NCBI RefSeq assembly: GCF_024519465.1
Contig: NZ_JALJRW010000006.1
Location: forward strand, 13,445-77,444
Reading direction: 5' to 3'
DNA: 64,000 nucleotides
From: Stenotrophomonas sp. Ste86
Lineage (GTDB): Bacteria; Pseudomonadota; Gammaproteobacteria; Xanthomonadales; Xanthomonadaceae
Under the pieces are notes generated by a model. That model saw nothing but the letters and a program-made list of their open reading frames with translations. It was not told where the DNA came from and searched no databases. Position numbers and translations under genes: made by a program. Shown here one piece after another: positions 26,833-34,428 of the stretch. Each line of letters starts with the position of its first letter. Positions within the stretch are counted from its first letter, which is position 1.

Positions 26833-28140
26833 TTACCAGCTTCCCGATGCGCCGCCACCGCCGCTGCGCCCGCCACCACCGGACCAACTGCTGGACGAAC
26901 TACTGGATGAGCTGCTGGACGAACTACGCTCGTCATTGCGGCGCGAGCCGCCGCCGCGTCGCCGGCCCTTGCCGCCCTTCTGGGGCCGCTGGTGCAGTGC
27001 CATCACCAGCGTCCAGGCGAAATACAGAACGAACGTGCCCGCCACCAGCATCACCGTACCGGCGTCACTGCCCATCTTCGCGAAGGTACGCTGCACCAGC
27101 CAGACGAAGCCTGCGGTCAGCATCGCCAGAAACACCAGCCGTGCGAAGAAGCCGATGCGCCCCACCCGCCAACTGGAACGCAGCGCGAGCACCAGGAACG
27201 TGATCAGCATCGCCACGAAGGCCAGCACGACCACGGCTGCGATGTGTAGCGCCAGGCTGGGCAGCGGGCGACCGGACCAGAGCCATGCGATATCGCCCGC
27301 GACACAGGCAACCAGCAGCGCACCCAGCGCCCAGCGCGATGGCCGGTTGTCCCGCCATAGCCAACCGAGCACGGCAGCCATTGGCACCAGGAAACCCATC
27401 GCGATGGCCAGCGCAGGGGTCGCACCCGGGGTCAGCAGCGCACAGGCCAGCGCGCCGATCGCCACCGCACCCGCCATCAGCAGCGGCCGCGTCCACCAGC
27501 GCCGCGCAGGCGGCTTGGCGTCCACTGCGGGACGTCGCGGCCATAGCCCCAGCAGAAAGCCGGCCAGCAGTGCGAGCGCCACGATGCTGTCGCCCCGCCG
27601 CCAGTCCTGCGGCAGCCGGGTCACGTGGGCATCGGCATCGTCGCTGGGCGGCGGCAGCGCCTCGCCATCCACCAGCCGCACCAGCAGCGCACTGCCGTCG
27701 AGCAGCCCTTGCCCGGGCTCACCCTCGCGCAGGCGCGGGAGGATGGCTTGGTCGATGATCCGCTGAGCGTAGGCATCCGGAATCGCGCCTTCCAGCCCAT
27801 AGCCGGTCTGGATGCGCACGCGGCGGTCGCCCATGGCCAGCACCAGCAGCACGCCGTCATCCACGCCCTGGCGGCCAATCTTCCCCTGGTCGAACACCCG
27901 TAGCGCGTAGGCTTCGATGCCGTCCTCGCCGGTGCTGTCCACCACCAGGATCTGCAACTGCGCACCGCGCCGTGCCTGCAGGTCCAGCGCCTGCGCGCGC
28001 AATTGCGCGGTCTGGCTGGCGTCGAGAACGCCAACCGTGTCCACCACCGGGTCATGCAGCTCGGGAATCGGCGTGGTTGCGGCCAACGCCATTACCGGCA
28101 ATAGACACAGTACCCAGGCCCATCGCCACAGTCGCTTCAT
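26833..28140 (-). CDS. TPM-domain membrane protein (YgcG family)
   Basis: A 435-residue protein with a signal peptide (residues 1-20, ending ALA), then a TPM domain at about 25-155 (VVDTVGVLDASQTAQLRAQA, LVVDSTGEDGIEAYA, VLAMGDRRVRIQTGYGLEGA). Seven or so membrane helices follow. The C-terminus is basic, then a run of about 13 Ser and a Gly-rich tail. The TPM fold is linked to phosphatase-like or membrane-repair roles. GGAG lies 6 nt before the ATG at 28140. The Ser/Gly tail is typical of YgcG proteins. Confidence 0.88.
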   Translation of the reverse strand: MKRLWRWAWVLCLLPVMALAATTPIPELHDPVVDTVGVLDASQTAQLRAQALDLQARRGAQLQILVVDSTGEDGIEAYALRVFDQGKIGRQGVDDGVLLVLAMGDRRVRIQTGYGLEGAIPDAYAQRIIDQAILPRLREGEPGQGLLDGSALLVRLVDGEALPPPSDDADAHVTRLPQDWRRGDSIVALALLAGFLLGLWPRRPAVDAKPPARRWWTRPLLMAGAVAIGALACALLTPGATPALAIAMGFLVPMAAVLGWLWRDNRPSRWALGALLVACVAGDIAWLWSGRPLPSLALHIAAVVVLAFVAMLITFLVLALRSSWRVGRIGFFARLVFLAMLTAGFVWLVQRTFAKMGSDAGTVMLVAGTFVLYFAWTLVMALHQRPQKGGKGRRRGGGSRRNDERSSSSSSSSSSSSSWSGGGGRSGGGGASGSW

Positions 28141-28226
28141 CCTGCTCCCCATCGCCGCGTCCGGTTGCATGCTGGGGCCGATGCTATCGCACGTGAGGCC
28201 CCACTGCGGCTTCGTGTCAGCGGTGA

Positions 28227-28847
28227 TCAGCCGATCGAGGGGGTCTGCGCGAGCATTCCGATCAGATGCTCACACGCGGCATCGACCTCGGCGAAGTAGT
28301 CATCCCAACTGGCCGCCTCGCGCTTGGACAGGTACAGGTCCACGGCCGGATACTCCCGTTCCCCGCTGTGAACGCTGTGAATCATCAGCGCGGCCTCGAT
28401 CGCCGGTGAAGGAGGGCAGGCGTTGAATGCAACGGCGACGCCAGTGAAGGCGTCAACGATCCTCTGGTGCTCGGCTTGGTCGCGCCCCACCACCCCGACG
28501 TGGCGTTCGTCGGGAGTCCGGTCGTCCAGCCGGTAGTCGTGGCCTTCGCAGCTGGTGTACGTCACCAGGTTGTGGTCGATGGCGATGGCGAACAGGAACG
28601 CCTTCACGCCCGGCTCGATGACCGATTCGAAATCCGGATGGAACCGTGATGCCAGGCAGCTGGTTGAAGGAAATGGCGTGCCTGTGTTGTTCATGTTTCC
28701 GAACGATGAACTGATCTGCTGGATCGGTGCCACCGTGGCCAGACGCTCAGCGTCCGCGTCAGGCAGTGGGGTATCCCACAGCCGGATGAAGAGGTCGACG
28801 CGGGTGGAGTGGTTGTGACCTCGGGACTCAAGGAACCTGACGCTCAT
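28227..28847 (-). CDS. Cluster 2 last gene, function unknown
   Basis: A 206-residue soluble protein that I do not recognise. The start at 28847 has AGGAGA upstream and follows the C39 exporter stop by 37 nt, so it is likely the last gene of the peptide operon. Visible features are an N-terminal strand (TRVDLFIRLWD), a central AFLFAIAIDHNLVTYTSCEGHDY with Cys and His close together, VGRDQAEHQRIVDAF, and a C-terminal helix. It has no signal peptide or membrane segment. Immunity, a peptide chaperone or a further modification step are all possible. Confidence 0.65.
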   Translation of the reverse strand: MSVRFLESRGHNHSTRVDLFIRLWDTPLPDADAERLATVAPIQQISSSFGNMNNTGTPFPSTSCLASRFHPDFESVIEPGVKAFLFAIAIDHNLVTYTSCEGHDYRLDDRTPDERHVGVVGRDQAEHQRIVDAFTGVAVAFNACPPSPAIEAALMIHSVHSGEREYPAVDLYLSKREAASWDDYFAEVDAACEHLIGMLAQTPSIG

Positions 28848-28884
28848 GACGGTGCTTTCTCCTGTATCGAAGGATGTGATCGAA

Positions 28885-31023
28885 TCATGCGATGGCAGCG
28901 GCTGCACTGATGGATACGCCATTGCCCTGAACCTCCACAACGCGCCCTCCCTCAATGCGAAGCACCTTGTTGGCACGGAGAATGGTCTCTGGGCGGTGGG
29001 CGATGGACACACAGGTCACGCCCAGGGCGGCCAGGTTGTCCAGCAACTGGCGCTCGACTGAGACATCCAGATTGGCCGTTCCCTCATCCAGCAGAAGGAT
29101 CCGAGGCTCGTGGTAGAGCGCCCGTGCCAGCAGGATGCGTTGCTTCTGTCCGCCGGACAAAGCCGAGCCCAGGTCGCCGATGCGGCTGTTGAACTTCATC
29201 GGCATGGCATCGATCTCATCGAGGATCATCGCCGTCGCCGCGCACTGCCGCGCCCGGGTCTCGTCCGGACTGGCGTCGAAGAAGGAGATGTTGTCCAGGA
29301 TCGTGCCGGACAGCAGCATGTCGTCCTGCATGACCACCCCGATCCGCCGCCGGAAGCTCTGCAGCTCGTACTCGGCCATCGGCCTGCCGTTGAAGCGGAT
29401 CTCGCCCTCGTCCAGGTCCATCAGGCCAAGGATCAGTCGGAACACCGTGGTCTTGCCGCTGCCGGACGGGCCGATCAAGGCCACGAAATCGCCCGCGTTT
29501 ATCTCGAAACTTGCGCCAGCGATGACTGCCGGATCGATCGGACCGTACCGCGCCGATACGTTGTCCACCTCAAGGCGGAAGTGTTCGAAGTCCGATACCG
29601 CCACGTGCTGGGCCTGTGCCCGGTCCTGCTCCGGCGCAGACAGCGCGATTTCGGCAAGCCGGTCCAGGTGGAGGCCCACCATGCGCAACTCCATCGCCTG
29701 TTCGGCGAGGGTCATTGACTTGGCGGCGAACTGTGCCTTGTAGACAAACAGCGCAAAGAGCAGCCCGATCGTCAGCGACCCGGACGCCACTTGCGCTGCG
29801 CCTACGTAGATGCTGGCTGCGGCGTCCAGCCCCAAGAGCATGACCTTGGCGGCGGACTGCGCCGATGTGGAGAGCCCAAACCCCATTTCCGCGTTGAGCA
29901 AACGACTGTAGTGGTTGCGCCAGTTTCCGAGCCTCTCCTGTTCCTTGGCGAAGATCTTGATCGGCTGCATGCCGCGCAGCGTTTCGATCACGTGACCGTT
30001 CTCCTCCGAGCGCATCTTCACCACGTTCTCGGCCAGGCGGCGGGTTCGCCGGTGGGACGCGGTGCGCACCAACAGGTACAGCAGGAAGGTCCCCAGCGCG
30101 ATGGCACCCAGCGCCGGGGAGTAGTGCAGCAGGATGCCGATGAAGATCATCGCCATCAGCCCATCCAGCAGCACGCGTGGGAGCCCACCCACCAGCGTCT
30201 GGCGGATCGCGTTGGCCGACTGGTAACGGTCGATCAGGTCACCTACCCGGCGCTTGCTGAAGAACCCCATGGGCAGCCGCAGCATATGGCTGAACAACAT
30301 CGAGGAGAACTGCGCGTTGAACGAGGACGTAAAGTGCAGCAACACATAGTCCCGCGCGAAGGCGAGCAGGCCGTGCAACACCGCCGCGCCTGCAAAGCCG
30401 ATCGCCAACGCCGTGATGAAGTCGAAATCGCGATGGGCCAACCCGGTGTCGATCACTGTCTTGAGTACCATCGGACTGAGCAGCGAGAACAGCTCCAGGA
30501 ACGCGGTGATCCACATCACCTGGGCGATGAAGGCGGCCACTCCGCGGCTGCCGCGGAGCAGGCCACGCAGTGTCAACCTGCCACCCTCGCTGCCCATCTG
30601 GAAATCGGGCAGGGGCGTGAACTGCGCGGCGATGCCCGTGAAGTGATTGGAAACTTCCTCGGCACTCAACCTGAGCACGCCAAGTGCCGGATCGTGGATG
30701 ACATGCACCCCGCGCTGGATGTCGGCCAGCACGACGAAATGCTCGAAGTCCCAGTGCAACAGCGCGGGCAGGCGCAGCTTCGGCAGCCCCCCCAGGTCGC
30801 AGCGTACCGAGCGCGTCTCCAGACCGATTCGCCGCGCCAGCTCCACCACATCACGAAGCGTCGCGCCTTTCATCGAAATGGGAAAGCGCTCACGAAGTGC
30901 CAGCAACGAGACGTCCAGCCCATGGAAGCCGGCCACCATCGCCAGGCAGGCCAGCGCGCACTCGCTGCTTTCTGCCTGGTAGACCATCGGTGTCTTCGGG
31001 CCGAGGCGCATCCGCATGCTCAT
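28885..31023 (-). CDS. Cluster 2 C39 peptidase-containing ABC exporter
   Basis: A 712-residue bacteriocin-type exporter that cuts the leader from a peptide and exports the core. The N-terminal C39 domain has its full triad: C22 in AESSECALACLAMV, H95 in HWDFEHFVVL and D111 in VIHDPALG. Six membrane helices lie at about 160-430. The C-terminal ATPase has Walker A GPSGSGKTT, signature LSGGQKQRILLARAL and Walker B RILLLDEGTANLD. The start overlaps the adaptor stop (ATGA). It is the only peptide exporter and the only C39 protease in the window, so it may also serve cluster 1. Confidence 0.93.
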   Translation of the reverse strand: MSMRMRLGPKTPMVYQAESSECALACLAMVAGFHGLDVSLLALRERFPISMKGATLRDVVELARRIGLETRSVRCDLGGLPKLRLPALLHWDFEHFVVLADIQRGVHVIHDPALGVLRLSAEEVSNHFTGIAAQFTPLPDFQMGSEGGRLTLRGLLRGSRGVAAFIAQVMWITAFLELFSLLSPMVLKTVIDTGLAHRDFDFITALAIGFAGAAVLHGLLAFARDYVLLHFTSSFNAQFSSMLFSHMLRLPMGFFSKRRVGDLIDRYQSANAIRQTLVGGLPRVLLDGLMAMIFIGILLHYSPALGAIALGTFLLYLLVRTASHRRTRRLAENVVKMRSEENGHVIETLRGMQPIKIFAKEQERLGNWRNHYSRLLNAEMGFGLSTSAQSAAKVMLLGLDAAASIYVGAAQVASGSLTIGLLFALFVYKAQFAAKSMTLAEQAMELRMVGLHLDRLAEIALSAPEQDRAQAQHVAVSDFEHFRLEVDNVSARYGPIDPAVIAGASFEINAGDFVALIGPSGSGKTTVFRLILGLMDLDEGEIRFNGRPMAEYELQSFRRRIGVVMQDDMLLSGTILDNISFFDASPDETRARQCAATAMILDEIDAMPMKFNSRIGDLGSALSGGQKQRILLARALYHEPRILLLDEGTANLDVSVERQLLDNLAALGVTCVSIAHRPETILRANKVLRIEGGRVVEVQGNGVSISAAAAIA

Positions 31024-31532
31024 TCGCCCCTCGAGGACATGAATCCATCAAAGAAGCGGAAATAGCGCGCAGGACGTCCACGCAGCACCGCCACCGCTTC
31101 CATCGTCTGGCTGCCATCCAGCGTGGCATCCGGCCTTGCCAGCACCGCCGTGCAGCCGCTTTTCCCCGTGGCTGGACAGGGAACCGGCGCGAGCCCGATA
31201 ACCGTCGCCGCAGCGATACGACGCCCGCTGCCGGTCTGCAACTCCACAGCATCGCCCCTGGACAGCGACGCGCCGCGCGCCTGCGCCACGACCAGGCGGA
31301 TCGCTCCCCCTTCCAAGCGCTCGGGGGTGACCACCGGGACCATACGCGTACGCAAGGTAATGCCTGCCGCCATCGCCAACAGAAGCAGTGAGGCAAGAAT
31401 GGGCAGCAGGAATGCCAGCCGCACCGACATCGGCCGGGCCAGGTCCACTTCGCCCAGGTGGCGGTGGCGCCGGTGGGCCTCCGCCTCCGGGCGGAAGAAG
31501 GGGCGGTTGTGCAGCGCGTCGGGGCGGGTCAC
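31020..31532 (-). CDS. Cluster 2 very short HlyD-type adaptor
   Basis: A 170-residue protein whose N-terminus is that of HlyD/MFP adaptors paired with C39 exporters: FFRPEAEAHRRHRHLGEVDL is followed by ARP and one membrane helix at about residues 37-58. Normal adaptors have about 400 residues with a long coiled-coil hairpin; here only about 110 residues follow, with strands (IRLVVAQARGASLSRGDAVE, ETLDGSQ-like turn) and two Cys in PVPCPATGKSGC. The hairpin is missing. The frame is open and overlaps the exporter gene, so it is not obviously a pseudogene. It may be a minimal inner-membrane partner. Confidence 0.75.
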   Translation of the reverse strand: MTRPDALHNRPFFRPEAEAHRRHRHLGEVDLARPMSVRLAFLLPILASLLLLAMAAGITLRTRMVPVVTPERLEGGAIRLVVAQARGASLSRGDAVELQTGSGRRIAAATVIGLAPVPCPATGKSGCTAVLARPDATLDGSQTMEAVAVLRGRPARYFRFFDGFMSSRGE

Positions 31533-31553
31533 GTCATTCCTCGGCCACGGCCA

Positions 31554-32732
31554 TCAAGCAGCAGCGCTGGTGGGGGGGCGCCGATGATCCAGCTGTTCGA
31601 GTCGCGCATGCAGGGGAGCGAACAACGCCACGCCCAGTTCGCTCAGCTGCGCAGGATCGCGCAGTGGCGTGACCAGCTGATCCATGTACGCGCTCACTGT
31701 GCGCCATCGGTCCTGGATCTCGGTGGCCATTCCTTTCCCGGCCAGTCGATCAAACACAATCATGGCATTGCCGAAGGCGTGGTAGCCCAGAAGGATGCGG
31801 TCCAGCGGCCGCTCGCACTGCTTCAGCGGCGAGAAGTAGGGCTTGGCATCGGGCACCACGGTCGATCCCATCCAGCTGCACATGTGGTAGTACTGATGCG
31901 TGCATTCATGCACCAGCATTTCCACCGTTTCAGTGGCACTGGCGGGCGTGGCCAGATCGATCCCGCCCATCCGCAACGCAGAGGAATTGCTGGCGATCAT
32001 GTTCGGTGCCGGGCGGCGCAGTGGAGTGATTTCCTTCAAGAGACAGGTGACCCAGTCGTGGTACTCCGGCGCGACATCCCGCAGCAGCGCCAGCGCGTCC
32101 TCGATCTGCGCCGCGGCCGCCTCTGCCGGCGCATCATCGCAGGGTTGGCCGATCCAACGGCTGGCGTGCCAATCGCTTCCGACCAGCCGGACAGCCGGGT
32201 GCCCATCAATGCTGAGCAGCCGCGTCCGGGAGGCCGACGGCTCGATCCAGACCCGCACATCATCGCGGCCGGCGATGGCGACGAACGTCGTCTCGGCACC
32301 GCCAGCGGCGCGCACGCATAACCGGTCGGCGCTGCCGTCGAGGGTCAGTGCACCAACGAAGGTGCGACCGGCGATCAGGATCGGCTCGGCAATGTCGACG
32401 CGCATGTGGATCCGATCCAGCACCCCCGTCAGGAATGCTGCGGTGGCGACTTGCGCGGCCACCCAGTCCTGTTTGGTCTCCTCGCATGCATCAGCGCGCA
32501 TGCCCTGCATCCCGGCATAAATCCAGCTCACCTCGAGCGTCCAGTAGGCAATGCTCGATGGCTGTGCGCCAAGCTGCTGCACGACCTGCTCGACCAGCGG
32601 CGCATGCCTACCCTGCTTGACCACTTCCTGAGCACGACTGCAAAAGGCATGGAACTGTATCGTGCACAGCTCGGCCGCCACGCTGCGGAAGTCCCCCACC
32701 GAGGGATGGGAGAGATAGCTGAAGATCTCCAT
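31554..32732 (-). CDS. Cluster 2 HExxH peptide-modification protein
   Basis: A 392-residue member of the mod_HExxH family. The metal motif is LVHECTHQYYH with H275, E276 and H279; the likely third ligand is H318 in RILLGYHAFGNAM, preceded by YFSPLKQCERPL as in the family. The ATG at 32732 has AGGAG upstream; the TTG one codon earlier is rejected. It lies 9 nt after the radical SAM gene. Family members have been described as alpha-ketoglutarate-dependent peptide beta-hydroxylases, so hydroxylation of the precursor tail is the likely reaction. Confidence 0.85.
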   Translation of the reverse strand: MEIFSYLSHPSVGDFRSVAAELCTIQFHAFCSRAQEVVKQGRHAPLVEQVVQQLGAQPSSIAYWTLEVSWIYAGMQGMRADACEETKQDWVAAQVATAAFLTGVLDRIHMRVDIAEPILIAGRTFVGALTLDGSADRLCVRAAGGAETTFVAIAGRDDVRVWIEPSASRTRLLSIDGHPAVRLVGSDWHASRWIGQPCDDAPAEAAAAQIEDALALLRDVAPEYHDWVTCLLKEITPLRRPAPNMIASNSSALRMGGIDLATPASATETVEMLVHECTHQYYHMCSWMGSTVVPDAKPYFSPLKQCERPLDRILLGYHAFGNAMIVFDRLAGKGMATEIQDRWRTVSAYMDQLVTPLRDPAQLSELGVALFAPLHARLEQLDHRRPPTSAAA

Positions 32733-32741
32733 CAAGGGCTC

Positions 32742-33971
32742 CTAGGCGTTGGCGTGGACGGCGTCTGCCGGATTCATGAATTGCGCTGCCTGGTATTGCG
32801 GTGGCGCCGACAGGATTCGGGCAACCGGTTCCAGCCCATCGCGACTGACCACGATCTTGGCCAGCACCGCGTGGATGGCATCGAGCGTTTCGCAGAAGAC
32901 CGACGGCGATGAGAACCCCTCGCCACTCTTGTAGCGATTGAACAGATCCCCGGAGCGGCAGGTCCGGAACCACTCGCAGTCGGCACATTTTTCCGGCGCG
33001 GCGTCGACATCACCGACCAGCGAGCGCCACATGGGGCTTGCGAAGAATTCGCGCAGGCTGGTGTTCTCGATCGTCACATCGGACCGGCAGAAGGCATCGT
33101 CGAGCGCCATGATGTTGTCATCCGGCCCCAGGTAGCCCTCCGCCGAAATGGTGATGACGTTGTGCCGGTTGGCGCGCCTGAAATCCAGCCGCTGCGCATT
33201 GTCCTCGGACATCATCGCCTTCATGATCTCCGAGATCATGTACACCTTGATCGGCTTGTTCTGCGCGGAGTTCATCCAGTAATCGATGATCTCGCCGAAG
33301 TAGCGCGTCCATTGCGCCTGGGGCGCCAGCGTGGTGTCGCCATGCCCTTGCCGTGGCAACAGCAGATTGAGTCCGGTAACGTTGAGTTCTTCAGCGAAGT
33401 GACGCATGACCTCGCGCCCGTCCAGAGCGGCGTTGGCGACGCACAGCACGCCAGTGGGTGGAATGCGGTGATCGGCACTGGCCGCCTGCAGCAACCGCAG
33501 GCCACGCACGGTGTTGTCATAGCTGCCGCGACCGCGCCGATCCGGGCGCGACTGGTCGTGGACGTCCTTGGGCCCGTCGATGCTGACCCCGACCATCACC
33601 TGATGCTTGGCGAAGAGATCGATCCACTCCTCGTCGATCAGGGTCCCGTTGGTCTGCATGCCCAGATGCAGTTCGGTCACATCGTCCAGCGCCTCGCGGA
33701 GGATCGTGCACAGCCGGTCAAAGCGTTGCTTGGGCAACAAGGTGGGTTCCCCACCGTGAAGCCCCAGGTAGATATGCTTGATATTGAGTTCCACCGCTCC
33801 CTTGCGCAGGAATGCGGCAACGGCGTGGACTGTCTTCTCGGGAATCAGCGGGCGGCTTATCTCGGAAAGTTTATTTTCCTGGAAAAAGTAATAGCAGTAG
33901 GGACAAGCGAGGTTGCATCGCTCCGCGAGCTTCAGGACGACATCGATCTGATTACCCAACGGACTATTCAT
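32742..33971 (-). CDS. Cluster 2 radical SAM/SPASM peptide maturase
   Basis: A 409-residue radical SAM enzyme. The cluster motif is C19-x3-C23-x2-C26 (RCNLACPYCYYFF), and the SAM-binding motif is LGLHGGEPTLL. The C-terminal SPASM region has C329, C332, C338 and C360 (CADCEWFRTC, VFCETL) for auxiliary clusters. The layout resembles peptide maturases of the XyeB/GrrM/FxsB group, which cross-link residues in three-residue motifs. The ATG at 33971 is preferred; a TTG lies two codons upstream. It follows the precursor gene by 101 nt and a strong hairpin. It probably cross-links residues of the His-Xaa-Ser tail. Confidence 0.9.
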   Translation of the reverse strand: MNSPLGNQIDVVLKLAERCNLACPYCYYFFQENKLSEISRPLIPEKTVHAVAAFLRKGAVELNIKHIYLGLHGGEPTLLPKQRFDRLCTILREALDDVTELHLGMQTNGTLIDEEWIDLFAKHQVMVGVSIDGPKDVHDQSRPDRRGRGSYDNTVRGLRLLQAASADHRIPPTGVLCVANAALDGREVMRHFAEELNVTGLNLLLPRQGHGDTTLAPQAQWTRYFGEIIDYWMNSAQNKPIKVYMISEIMKAMMSEDNAQRLDFRRANRHNVITISAEGYLGPDDNIMALDDAFCRSDVTIENTSLREFFASPMWRSLVGDVDAAPEKCADCEWFRTCRSGDLFNRYKSGEGFSSPSVFCETLDAIHAVLAKIVVSRDGLEPVARILSAPPQYQAAQFMNPADAVHANA

Positions 33972-34029
33972 AGGCAATGACTTCCTTGTCCCGCATTATC
34001 ATGCGAGTTTCTTGAGCACGAATGTTCAA

Positions 34030-34054
34030 AGGTGCCGGCGCGTGGCCGGCACCT
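34030..34054 (-). terminator. Attenuator-like hairpin after the cluster 2 precursor
   Basis: AGGTGCCGGC (34030-34039) and GCCGGCACCT (34045-34054) form a perfect 10-bp stem with a 5-nt loop, 18 nt past the precursor stop on the minus strand. Only a short T-run follows, so partial termination or mRNA protection is likely. It matches the position of the hairpin in cluster 1. Confidence 0.6.
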
Positions 34055-34072
34055 GCTCTCACAGCGGAGTGC

Positions 34073-34258
34073 TTACTGCAGGACTTCCGGGTTCGCGGAC
34101 AGGTGGCCGGAACCGTGAGCCGAACCGTGGGCAGCGCTCACCAGTTCCAGGTGGGCATCGACCAGGTCGCTCATGCCGTCCAGATCCGAAACAGCCTGCG
34201 GGCTGTTCTCGATCTTGGCCTTGAGACGATCTGCCAGACTACGGAGCTTCATATCCAT
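34073..34258 (-). CDS. Cluster 2 His-Xaa-Ser precursor peptide
   Basis: A 61-residue peptide with an ideal ribosome-binding site (AAGGAG, 6 nt before ATG 34258). Residues 1-27 are a charged helix-like leader. Residues 28-40 are GMSDLVDAHLELV, matching the cluster 1 precursor. Around a predicted C39 cut after A43, L32 (-12), L37 (-7), V40 (-4) and A42-A43 (-2, -1) fit the double-glycine-type leader pattern. The core would be 18 residues: HGSAHGSGHLSANPEVLQ, with three His-Xaa-Ser units (44-46, 48-50, 52-54). It lies directly upstream of the radical SAM and HExxH genes. Confidence 0.85.
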   Translation of the reverse strand: MDMKLRSLADRLKAKIENSPQAVSDLDGMSDLVDAHLELVSAAHGSAHGSGHLSANPEVLQ

Positions 34259-34319
34259 TCAAGACTCCTTTCTTTGCACTATTGAAGTGGAACTACTCAG
34301 ATTTTTCCTACATGTGAAC

Positions 34320-34373
34320 GACGCATGATAAATGCGTCATGAACGTTTTTACATAATCAATTGTTCGTGTCAA
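34320..34373 (-). promoter_or_regulatory. Promoter of the cluster 2 precursor operon, with operator-like repeat
   Basis: On the minus strand a perfect -35 (TTGACA, 34373-34368) is followed after 16 nt by a -10-like TAAAAA (34351-34346). The inverted repeat GACGCAT-GATAA-ATGCGTC at 34320-34338 sits at the expected start of transcription, so it could be an operator or the first hairpin of the mRNA. The leader to the start codon is about 80 nt. This promoter separates the precursor operon from the upstream transport genes. Confidence 0.6.
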
Positions 34374-34428
34374 CAAGCTTTCCGCAATTAATCGAATCGG
34401 TTTTTCATTATCTGACGTGGCCCGCACT

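Noticed and set aside
34030..34054. Hairpin after the cluster 2 precursor considered as a SMAG element
   Set aside because: The GCCGGC core is similar, but the GTAG head is absent and the loop differs; its position matches the cluster 1 hairpin, so it is treated as an attenuator.
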